From NCBI RefSeq assembly GCF_004016505.1, contig NZ_SACR01000004.1:620001-684000 (forward strand): a DNA stretch of 64,000 nt, read 5' to 3'. The notes beneath the pieces are model-generated. The model saw nothing but the letters and a program-made list of their open reading frames with translations, was not told the DNA's origin and searched no databases. Positions 24,046-30,869 of this stretch are shown in pieces. The DNA is from Rubrivivax rivuli. Its GTDB lineage: Bacteria > Pseudomonadota > Gammaproteobacteria > Burkholderiales > Burkholderiaceae_C. The position numbers and the translations under genes are program-made. The stretch's first letter is position 1, and every line of letters starts with the position of its first letter.

Positions 24046-26364
24046 ATGGGCGAATACGAAGGCCGCGTCGAAGGTCATCGCGACGGTCACGGTTTTGTCG
24101 TGCCCGACAACGGTGATGCCGCCATCTATCTGGCGCCGCAAGAGATGCGCAGCGTGCTGCACAAGGACCGCGTGCGCGTGCGCGTGCTGCGCTACGACCG
24201 CAAGGGCCGGCCCGAGGGACGCGTGCTCGACATCATCGAGCGCCGCAAGACGCCGATCATCGGCCGCCTGCTGCACGAAGGCGGGCAGTGGCTGGTGGCG
24301 CCGGAAGACAGCCGCTACGGCCAGGACATCCTCATCCCCAAGAACGCCACCGCGCAGGCCGCGGTGGGGCAGGTGGTGTCGGTCGAACTGACCGAGCCGC
24401 CTTCGCTGCACTCGCAGCCCGTGGGCCGCGTGGCCGAGGTGCTGGGCGAGATCGACGACTCGGGCATGGAGATCGAGATCGCGGTGCGCAAGTACGAGGT
24501 GCCGCACCTCTTCAGCCCCGAGACGCTGGCGCAGGCCGCAGCGCTGCCCGAAAAGCTGCGCGCGGTCGACCGCAAGCAGCGTGTGGATCTCACCGACGTG
24601 GCACTGGTCACCATCGACGGCGAAGACGCGCGCGACTTCGACGATGCCGTCTATGCCGAGCCCTACAAGCGCGGCCGCGGCAAGACGGCTTTCGAGGGCT
24701 GGCGCCTGCTGGTGGCCATCGCCGACGTCAGCCACTACGTGAAGCCTGGCGAGCCGCTGGATGAAGACGCCTACGAGCGCGCCACCTCGGTCTACTTCCC
24801 TCGCCGCGTGATCCCCATGCTGCCGGAAAAGCTCAGCAACGGCCTGTGCTCGCTGAACCCGCAGGTCGAGCGCCTGTCGATGGTGTGCGACATGCTGGTG
24901 GACACGCAGGGCCGCATCGAGGCCTACCAGTTCTACCCCGCGGTGATCTGCTCGCACGCGCGGCTGACCTACACCGAAGTGACGGCCGTGCTGGCCAACA
25001 CACGCGGCCCGGAGGCGCATGCGCGGGCCGATCTGGTGCCGCACCTGCTGCACCTGCACGAGGTCTACCGCGCTTTGCTCAAGCAGCGCGCGCTGCGGGG
25101 CGCGGTGGATTTCGAGACCACCGAGACGCAGATCGTCTGCGACGAAGCCGGCCGCATCGAGAAGATCGTGCCGCGCACGCGCAACGAGGCGCACCGCCTC
25201 ATCGAAGAAGCCATGCTCGCGGCCAACGTCTGCGCGGCCGAGTTCATCGCGCAGGCCGAGCACCCCAGCCTCTACCGCGTGCACGAAGGCCCCACGCCCG
25301 AGAAGCGCGTGGCGCTGCAGGCCATGCTGCGTTCGCTGGGCGTGAGCGCCTCGTTGAGCGACGACCCCACGCCGGGCGAGATCCAGGCCATCGCGCAGGC
25401 GGTGCAGGGCCGACCCGATGCGACGCAAATCCACACGCTGCTGCTGCGCTCGATGCAGCAGGCCATCTACACCGTGCACAACAGCGGCCACTTCGGGCTG
25501 GCCTACCCGGCCTACACGCACTTCACCAGCCCCATCCGCCGCTACCCCGACCTGCTGGTGCACCGCGTCATCAAAGCCACGCTGGCGGGCAAGCGTTACC
25601 ACCTCGCGGCCAGCGCCAAGACGCGCAAGCCCGAGCTGCGCAAGGGTGGCAAGCTGGGCAGGCCGGCCAAGCCCATGACGCAGGAGATGGAGCTGTGGGA
25701 AGCCGCCGGCGGCCATTGCAGCGCCAACGAACGCCGCGCCGACGAGGCCAGCAAGGATGTCGAGGCCTGGCTGAAGTGCCGCTACATGCGCGAGCACCTG
25801 GGCGAGGAGTACTCGGGCACCGTCAGCTCGGTGGCGAGCTTCGGGCTCTTCATCACGCTGGACGGCTTGTACGTCGAAGGCCTGGTGCACATCACCGAAC
25901 TCGGTGGCGAGTACTACCGCTACGACGAGGCCCGCGGTGAACTGCGCGGCGAGCGCACCGGCATCCGCTACGCCGTGGGCGCGCGTGTGCGCGTGCAGGT
26001 CAGCCGGGTTGATCTCGACGGCCGCAAGATCGACTTCCGCATGGTGCGCGAGGGCGAGGCCGAGCGCCTGCTGGCGCGCGGCGAACGCGCGCGGCCCGCG
26101 GGCTTGCCGGCCGGTGCCAGTGCAGAGGAAGCCCTGGCCGCGGTGCGTGAGGCCGACCGCCAACACAAGCGGGCCGCCAAGGTGGCGAAGTCGTCGCGGC
26201 CGGGCAAGTCAACGCCCTTGGCGGCATCGGCCGGGCCGGGCGCCCGGCCGGGCAAGCTGGAACGGACCTTGCCCGTGGCGCTTGCGGGCAGTGCCGAAGC
26301 GCCGCGCCGCTCGCGCAAGCCCGGCCCTCAACGGCCGGCGCCCAAGCCGCGCTCGCGGCGTTGA
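24046..26364 (+). CDS. rnr: Ribonuclease R
   Basis: A 772-residue 3'-to-5' exoribonuclease of the RNase II/R family. Cold-shock-type domains begin at the N-terminus (GRVEGHRDGHGFVVPDNGD). The RNB catalytic domain has metal ligands D191, D197, D199 and D200 in the pattern DGEDARDFDD. An S1 domain (YSGTVSSVASFGLFITLDG) and a Lys/Arg-rich tail follow. Starting at ATG 24046, it lacks the N-terminal helix-turn-helix extension of E. coli RNase R. An in-frame ATG at 23956 would lie inside the antisense tRNA and is not accepted. It is the last core gene before the aromatic-degradation region. Confidence 0.93.
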   Translation: MGEYEGRVEGHRDGHGFVVPDNGDAAIYLAPQEMRSVLHKDRVRVRVLRYDRKGRPEGRVLDIIERRKTPIIGRLLHEGGQWLVAPEDSRYGQDILIPKNATAQAAVGQVVSVELTEPPSLHSQPVGRVAEVLGEIDDSGMEIEIAVRKYEVPHLFSPETLAQAAALPEKLRAVDRKQRVDLTDVALVTIDGEDARDFDDAVYAEPYKRGRGKTAFEGWRLLVAIADVSHYVKPGEPLDEDAYERATSVYFPRRVIPMLPEKLSNGLCSLNPQVERLSMVCDMLVDTQGRIEAYQFYPAVICSHARLTYTEVTAVLANTRGPEAHARADLVPHLLHLHEVYRALLKQRALRGAVDFETTETQIVCDEAGRIEKIVPRTRNEAHRLIEEAMLAANVCAAEFIAQAEHPSLYRVHEGPTPEKRVALQAMLRSLGVSASLSDDPTPGEIQAIAQAVQGRPDATQIHTLLLRSMQQAIYTVHNSGHFGLAYPAYTHFTSPIRRYPDLLVHRVIKATLAGKRYHLAASAKTRKPELRKGGKLGRPAKPMTQEMELWEAAGGHCSANERRADEASKDVEAWLKCRYMREHLGEEYSGTVSSVASFGLFITLDGLYVEGLVHITELGGEYYRYDEARGELRGERTGIRYAVGARVRVQVSRVDLDGRKIDFRMVREGEAERLLARGERARPAGLPAGASAEEALAAVREADRQHKRAAKVAKSSRPGKSTPLAASAGPGARPGKLERTLPVALAGSAEAPRRSRKPGPQRPAPKPRSRR

Positions 26365-26391
26365 CCAAGTGCCGCTCAGGCGGCGGCGCCC

Positions 26392-26877
26392 TCAGGCGAT
26401 GAGCTTCTCCAGCAGCGCGATGAGCTGCTGGCGCTCTGCCGCGCTCAAGCGGCGCGACAGTTCAGCCTCGTAGGCCGCGTGCCGCTCGCGCAGCGTGTCG
26501 AGCATGGCGCGGCCGCTGGCCGTGAGCACGAGCGAATAGCGTCGGCGGTCGGCCGGCACCGCCATGCGGCGGATGAAGCCCGAGGCCTCCAGGGCGTCGA
26601 TCAGCTTCATCACGCTCGGGCCAGCCACGTCCAGGCGCTTGGCCAGCGTGGCCTGGTTGATCTCGGGCTCGGTGGCGATGATGGACAGCGCCGTCAACCG
26701 GGCCGGCGAAAGCTCCAGCGCGCCGAGGTTCTCGAAGAAGAGCTCGTAGGCCCGCACCTGTGCTCGGCGCAGCAGGTAGCCCAGGGAGTCTTCACGCAGG
26801 TCGAAGGACGGTGGCACGCCCGCGGCGTTCGCGCTGCTGCGCGCGCTGGCCGGGGCGGTCTTCTTGGAGCTGGCCAT
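26392..26877 (-). CDS. MarR-family transcriptional regulator (last gene of hydrolase operon)
   Basis: A 161-residue winged-helix regulator. The recognition region is INQATLAKRLDVAGPSVMKLIDALEASGFIRR and the wing contains PADRRRYSLVLT. Members usually repress nearby catabolic genes and release DNA on binding a phenolic or CoA-thioester ligand. Its ATG meets the stop of the NTF2-like gene (TGAATG overlap zone), so it is the third gene of a minus-strand operon. The operon has a candidate operator upstream at 28134-28151, which suggests autoregulation. Ligand unknown. Confidence 0.88.
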   Translation of the reverse strand: MASSKKTAPASARSSANAAGVPPSFDLREDSLGYLLRRAQVRAYELFFENLGALELSPARLTALSIIATEPEINQATLAKRLDVAGPSVMKLIDALEASGFIRRMAVPADRRRYSLVLTASGRAMLDTLRERHAAYEAELSRRLSAAERQQLIALLEKLIA

Positions 26878-27375
26878 TCAGGGCATTGTAGGCAGCGCTT
26901 GCGCGGCACCGTGCAGTTCGAAGCGGGCCTGGCGGCGCCACAGACGCCACCGCCCGTCGGGGCCCAGGCGCAGCCGGTCTTCGAAGCAGCCGACCAACAG
27001 CGCGCCCTGCCAGGGCCGGCCTTGCGGGCCGCTCGCGTCCCGCGCATCGCCCGAGGCCAGCAGCACCAGGGTGTGCGCGCGGGCCTCGTTGGGGGCCTCG
27101 ACATCCACCAGGGGCGTGGCCAGCAGGTGGCGGCTGATGCGGTGGGCCGGGCGGGCGGCGTAGGCGGCGGCAATGGCGGCGCGGCCCTGCAGCCAGGCCC
27201 CGTTGGGGCGCTGCAGTTCGGCGTCTTCGGTGAAGTGCGCGGCCAGCCCGTCGGCGTCGCCCTGGTCTGCCAGGCGCGCGGCGCGCACGATGGTGTCGCG
27301 GCAGGCGGTATCGATGGGCCAGCGTTCGGCGGCCTGCAGCAGCGGCTGGGCGGCGCCGGCGTCCGGTGCGCTCAT
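26878..27375 (-). CDS. SnoaL/NTF2-like protein (small cone fold)
   Basis: A 165-residue protein with the SnoaL-like pattern: an N-terminal helical part (DTIVRAARLADQGDADGLAAHFTEDAEL), the mid segment GRAAIAAAYAARP and a C-terminal strand region RWRLWRRQARFEL. Similar proteins include ring-hydroxylating dioxygenase beta subunits, small isomerases and bile-acid-type dehydratases, so chemistry cannot be assigned. No dioxygenase alpha subunit adjoins it. It overlaps the hydrolase gene by 4 bases (ATGA) and abuts marR, so the three are co-transcribed. Confidence 0.72.
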   Translation of the reverse strand: MSAPDAGAAQPLLQAAERWPIDTACRDTIVRAARLADQGDADGLAAHFTEDAELQRPNGAWLQGRAAIAAAYAARPAHRISRHLLATPLVDVEAPNEARAHTLVLLASGDARDASGPQGRPWQGALLVGCFEDRLRLGPDGRWRLWRRQARFELHGAAQALPTMP

Positions 27376-28100
27376 GCGCAGCCCCTCTGCAGCCACTGGG
27401 CCATGGCGGCGGCCACGGCCTGCGGCTGCTCCATCGGGCTCATGTGGCCGCATTGCGGCACCAGCACCAGGTGCGCGCCGGGGATGCGCCCGGCCATCTC
27501 GCGGTGGCGCTCGGGCGGGCTCCAGCGGTCTTCCTCCCCGCAGAGCACCAGCGTGGGCACGCCGAGGGTGGGCAGCAGCGGCGCGGCATCGGGGCGCGCC
27601 AGCAGCGCCTGCTGCTGCGCTGCGAAGCGCTCGACGTCCTGCGCCGCCACCATGGCCAGCACCGCGGCATGCACCGGCCCGCCCAGCTGCGCGGGGTGCA
27701 GCATCGGCGGTGCCCAGCTGTCGGCCATGGTGCGCATGCCCTCGCGCCGGGCCAAGGCCACAAGCGCCTGGCGCTGCGCGGCCTCGGCCTGGCCAGCGGC
27801 GTCGGCCAGGCGCGGCTGCCAGCCGGTGTCCAGCAGTGCCATCGCCTGCACGCGCTCGGGGGCCTGGCGCCAAAGCTCCAGCGCGATGCGGCCGCCCAGC
27901 GAGTGGCCGGCCAGTGCGAAGCGTTCCGCCGGGGCCTGCTGCAGCACGGCCCGGGCCATGGCACCGATGTCGGTGTGCGTCTCTGGCGGCGGCACCCAGC
28001 AACGGGCCATGCCGGCCAAGGCCGGCATCACGGGCTGCCACACGGTGGCGTCGCAGGCCAGGCCGGGCAGCAACACCAGCCAGGGTGGGTTCGCGCTCAA
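27372..28100 (-). CDS. Alpha/beta hydrolase
   Basis: A 242-residue serine hydrolase. The nucleophile elbow GHSLGG places the serine at residue 67. The acid is probably the aspartate in CGEEDRWSPPE and the histidine is in CGHMSPMEQP. The N-terminal LVLLPGLACDATVW is the oxyanion strand. Substrate is unknown; the neighbourhood suggests an aromatic ester, lactone or thioester. It heads a three-gene minus-strand operon with the SnoaL-like protein and MarR, divergent from the aldehyde dehydrogenase operon. Confidence 0.85.
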   Translation of the reverse strand: MSANPPWLVLLPGLACDATVWQPVMPALAGMARCWVPPPETHTDIGAMARAVLQQAPAERFALAGHSLGGRIALELWRQAPERVQAMALLDTGWQPRLADAAGQAEAAQRQALVALARREGMRTMADSWAPPMLHPAQLGGPVHAAVLAMVAAQDVERFAAQQQALLARPDAAPLLPTLGVPTLVLCGEEDRWSPPERHREMAGRIPGAHLVLVPQCGHMSPMEQPQAVAAAMAQWLQRGCA

Positions 28101-28133
28101 GCCGTCTCCTTCGTGTCTTTCGGGGCATTCAGA

Positions 28134-28151
28134 TTACCAGGGTAACGATAG
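28134..28151 (-). promoter_or_regulatory. Candidate shared operator/promoter element A
   Basis: Minus-strand CTATCGTTACCCTGGTAA, ending 33 bases before the hydrolase start. TTACC and GGTAA form an inverted repeat. It resembles elements B (28460) and C (43202) in sequence, orientation and distance to the start codon. Confidence 0.5.
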
Positions 28152-28184
28152 GGGCGCCACCGCCGCGTTCGGGCCGCAGGCGGC

Positions 28185-28201
28185 TTGTTCCATTTGATGA
28201 A
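28185..28201 (+). promoter_or_regulatory. Candidate XylR/DmpR-type enhancer site, distal
   Basis: TTGTTCCATTTGATGAA resembles the XylR/DmpR-type palindrome TTGATCAATTGATCAA with one inserted base. It lies 43 bases (about four helical turns) upstream of the proximal site and roughly 200 bases upstream of the predicted sigma-54 start site. Confidence 0.45.
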
Positions 28202-28227
28202 CTGCGGGCGTGGCGCGGGTGGCCCGC

Positions 28228-28243
28228 TTGTTCAATTCAGCAA
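28228..28243 (+). promoter_or_regulatory. Candidate XylR/DmpR-type enhancer site, proximal
   Basis: TTGTTCAATTCAGCAA matches 13 of 16 positions of the XylR/DmpR-type palindrome TTGATCAATTGATCAA. It is about 130 bases upstream of the -24 element, in the usual range for enhancer-bound activators of this family. Confidence 0.6.
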
Positions 28244-28253
28244 GGCCTGCCCG

Positions 28254-28300
28254 GGGCTTTCCCTAGGCGTGTGGTGCCTGCGAGATCACCGGGAAAGCCC
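28254..28300. repeat. Perfect 10-bp inverted repeat between enhancer sites and sigma-54 promoter
   Basis: GGGCTTTCCC (28254-28263) and GGGAAAGCCC (28291-28300) are exact inverted copies with 27 bases between. There is no T run, so a terminator role is unlikely. The rest of the 28101-28514 gap holds the other sites listed and no gene. Confidence 0.8.
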
Positions 28301-28373
28301 TGATTCATCAGTGTTTTCTCCCTCGGTGGCGCGTACTCGACGCAGGCCTTCGGTGTGCCATCAGACCATCGCC

Positions 28374-28388
28374 TGGCACGTGCGTTGC
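28374..28388 (+). promoter_or_regulatory. Sigma-54 (RpoN) promoter of the aldehyde dehydrogenase operon
   Basis: TGGCACG-TGCG-TTGC is a perfect -24/-12 element: GG at 28375-28376 and GC at 28387-28388, ten bases apart. Transcription should begin near 28400, about 115 bases before the ATG at 28515. A sigma-54 activator gene with the GAFTGA motif lies at 43382, and two enhancer-like sites lie upstream. Confidence 0.85.
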
Positions 28389-28459
28389 GCAAGGAAAGGG
28401 CCGGCCTGCTGGTTTCCCCGAGGGACTGCAGGTCTGGCGCGGCGAGTCTGCAGCTCATA

Positions 28460-28478
28460 TTATCGATAGCCAGGCTAA
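28460..28478 (+). promoter_or_regulatory. Candidate shared operator/promoter element B
   Basis: TTATCGATAGCCAGGCTAA, 36 bases before the aldehyde dehydrogenase start and containing the palindrome TAGCC-A-GGCTA. It lies downstream of the predicted sigma-54 start site, so a bound repressor would act as a roadblock. It matches element C at 14 of 19 positions. Confidence 0.55.
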
Positions 28479-28514
28479 CGCATGAACATCGCACCCCAGC
28501 AGCAGGAGACCCCG

Positions 28515-29978
28515 ATGGCAGCGAACCCCTTCCTCCGACCCGAACTCTGGCGTGAGCAGCTCTACAGTGGCGGCTGGCGTGCCGCCAGCACGAGCCTGCC
28601 CATCGTGGAACCCGCCACGGGCGAGCCCCTGGCCCACGCCGGCCACGCGCGCCCGGCCGATGTGCGCGCCGCCGCGGCCCTGGCCGCCGCCGCACAGCCC
28701 GCCTGGGCGGCCGCGCCGCCGCGCGAGAAGGCCGGCGTCTTCCTGCGTGTGGCCGCGCTGCTGCAGCAGCACTTCGATGAACTGGCGCTGTGGGTGACGC
28801 GGGAAACCGGCGCCATCCTGCCCAAGGGCCAGCACGAGATCCGCGAGGCCATCACCTTCTGCCATGTGGCCGCCGCCATGCCGATGCAGCCGCAGGGCCA
28901 GGTGCTGCCCAGCGTGCCCGGGCGGCTGAGCATGGCGCGGCGCGTGCCGCACGGCGTGGTGGGCGTGATTTCGCCCTTCAACTTCCCGCTGATCCTCACG
29001 CTGCGCGTGGTGGGCCCGGCGCTGGCCGCAGGCAACGCGGTGATCGTCAAGCCCGATGCGCGCACGCCGGTCTCGGGCGGCTACCTGCTCGCGCAGTTGT
29101 TCGAGGCCGCCGGCCTGCCGGCCGGTCTGCTGCACGTGCTGCCGGGCGGCGCCGATGTCGGCGAGGCGCTGGTCACGGACGCCGCGGTGCCGATGATCTC
29201 TTTCACCGGCTCGGCCGCGGCCGGCCGCCGCGTGGGTGAGCTGGCGGCGCGCCAGCTCAAGAAGGTGTCGCTGGAACTCGGCGGCACCAACGCGCTGGTG
29301 ATCCTGGACGACGCCGATCTCGACCTGGCCGCCAGCAACGCCGCCTGGGGCGCGTGGCTGCACTCGGGCCAGATCTGCATGGCCACCAACCGCGTCATCG
29401 TGCACGAGTCCATCGCCGGGGCGCTGACGGCCCGCCTGGTGGGCAAGGCGCAGCACCTGCCGGTGGGCAACGGCGCCACCGGGCAGGTGGCGCTGGGGCC
29501 CTTGATCGACACCCGCCAGCGCGACCGCGTGCACGCCGCGGTGCAGGCCAGCGTGAAGGCCGGCGCGCGCCTGCTGGCCGGTGGCAGCTACGTCGGCCTC
29601 TTCTACCAGCCCACGGTGCTGGCCGACGTGAAGCCGGGCATGCCCTGCCACGACGAAGAGGTGTTCGGCCCGGTGCTGAACCTCATGACCTTCCGCAGCG
29701 ACGACGAGGCCGTGGCCCTGGCCAACCACCACGCCGGCGGCCTGGCCGCGGCCGTGATCTCGCGCAACGTGGGCCGCGCCACCGCGCTGGCGCAGCGCCT
29801 GAAGGCCGGCATGGTGCACGTGAACGACCAGACGGTGAACGACGACGCCACCAACCCCTTCGGCGGGCCGGGCGTGGCCGGCAACGGCAACAGCCACGGC
29901 GGCCCGGCCGACTGGGAAGCCTTCACCACCTGGCAATGGCTGACGGTGAAAGACACCCCGCCGGCCTACCCCTTCTGA
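28515..29978 (+). CDS. Aryl aldehyde dehydrogenase (benzaldehyde/vanillin dehydrogenase-like)
   Basis: A 487-residue NAD(P)-dependent aldehyde dehydrogenase. The catalytic cysteine is C288 (SGQICMATN), the general base E254 (LELGG) and the oxyanion asparagine N156 (PFNFP). The sequence style (LYSGGWRAA, SGQICMATNRVIVHE) is that of benzaldehyde/vanillin dehydrogenases. Substrate could be coniferyl aldehyde (giving ferulate) or vanillin (giving vanillate). ATG 28515 has AGGAG six bases upstream; the earlier ATG 28482 has no Shine-Dalgarno and abuts element B. It is the first gene of a six-gene operon behind the sigma-54 promoter. Confidence 0.88.
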   Translation: MAANPFLRPELWREQLYSGGWRAASTSLPIVEPATGEPLAHAGHARPADVRAAAALAAAAQPAWAAAPPREKAGVFLRVAALLQQHFDELALWVTRETGAILPKGQHEIREAITFCHVAAAMPMQPQGQVLPSVPGRLSMARRVPHGVVGVISPFNFPLILTLRVVGPALAAGNAVIVKPDARTPVSGGYLLAQLFEAAGLPAGLLHVLPGGADVGEALVTDAAVPMISFTGSAAAGRRVGELAARQLKKVSLELGGTNALVILDDADLDLAASNAAWGAWLHSGQICMATNRVIVHESIAGALTARLVGKAQHLPVGNGATGQVALGPLIDTRQRDRVHAAVQASVKAGARLLAGGSYVGLFYQPTVLADVKPGMPCHDEEVFGPVLNLMTFRSDDEAVALANHHAGGLAAAVISRNVGRATALAQRLKAGMVHVNDQTVNDDATNPFGGPGVAGNGNSHGGPADWEAFTTWQWLTVKDTPPAYPF

Positions 29979-30018
29979 CGCCCCGACACCCCTTCCTCTT
30001 GCCCCGGAGACCTCTCTC

Positions 30019-30786
30019 ATGAGCCTGCATTCCAAGACCATCGTGATCACCGGCGCGTCGTCCGGCATCGGTGCCGAGACCGCGCGCCTGCTGCGCCTGC
30101 AGGGCGCGCAGGTCATCGGTGTCGACCGCAACGAGCCGATGCTGACGCTGGACGGCTTCGTCAAGGCCGACCTGTCCACCCCTGAAGCCATCGATGCCGC
30201 GGTGGCGCAGCTGCCGGCGCGCATCGACGCGCTGTGCAACGTGGCCGGCGTGCCGGGCACATCGCCGGCCGATTTGGTGGCCCGCGTGAACTTCCTCGGC
30301 GTGCGCCACCTCACCGAGGCCGTGGTGCAGCGTATGCCGGCTGGCGGCAGCGTGGTCAACGTCAGCTCCATCCTCGGCTACTTCCACCGCGACCGGCTCG
30401 ACGTGCACAAGTCGCTGGCCACCACCACCAGCTTCGCCGAAGGCCAGGCCTGGCTGGCGGCGAACCCGGTGGCGCAGAAGATCTGCTACGAGCACTTCAA
30501 GGAAGCGCTGATCGTCTGGACCTCGATGCGCGCGGGCAGCCTCTTCCGCGAGCGCGACGTGCGCATGAACTGCGTGGCGCCGGGCCCGGTGTTCACGCCC
30601 ATCCTGGGCGAGTTCGTCACCCAGCTCGGCCTCGAGCGTGTGCAGGCCGATGCCGCCCGCATGAAGCGCCCGGCCTATGCCGACGAGGTGGCGCCTGCCA
30701 TCGCCTTCCTGTGCAGCGACGCCGCGCGCTGGGTGGTGGGCATCAACCTGCCGGTGGATGGCGGCTTCGCGGCCACCTACCTCTGA
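30019..30786 (+). CDS. Coniferyl-alcohol-dehydrogenase-like SDR
   Basis: A 255-residue classical short-chain dehydrogenase. It has a TGASSGIG nucleotide-binding motif at residues 11-18, the catalytic serine at 116-117 (NVSS), and Y157/K161 in the pattern YEHFK. The N-terminal half (AETARLLRLQGAQVIGVDRN, NVAGVPGT) closely resembles CalA, the coniferyl alcohol dehydrogenase of Pseudomonas, as I recall that family. It would oxidise coniferyl alcohol to coniferyl aldehyde, feeding the upstream aldehyde dehydrogenase. Spacing of 40 bases and a shared promoter support co-transcription. Substrate is inferred. Confidence 0.8.
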   Translation: MSLHSKTIVITGASSGIGAETARLLRLQGAQVIGVDRNEPMLTLDGFVKADLSTPEAIDAAVAQLPARIDALCNVAGVPGTSPADLVARVNFLGVRHLTEAVVQRMPAGGSVVNVSSILGYFHRDRLDVHKSLATTTSFAEGQAWLAANPVAQKICYEHFKEALIVWTSMRAGSLFRERDVRMNCVAPGPVFTPILGEFVTQLGLERVQADAARMKRPAYADEVAPAIAFLCSDAARWVVGINLPVDGGFAATYL

Positions 30787-30869
30787 TCTGAACCCCCGGG
30801 CCCGGCGCACCGGGCGCCGGGCCTGCAACACGCATCAACACGGCCTGCGACGGCTGGAGGAGACCTCTC

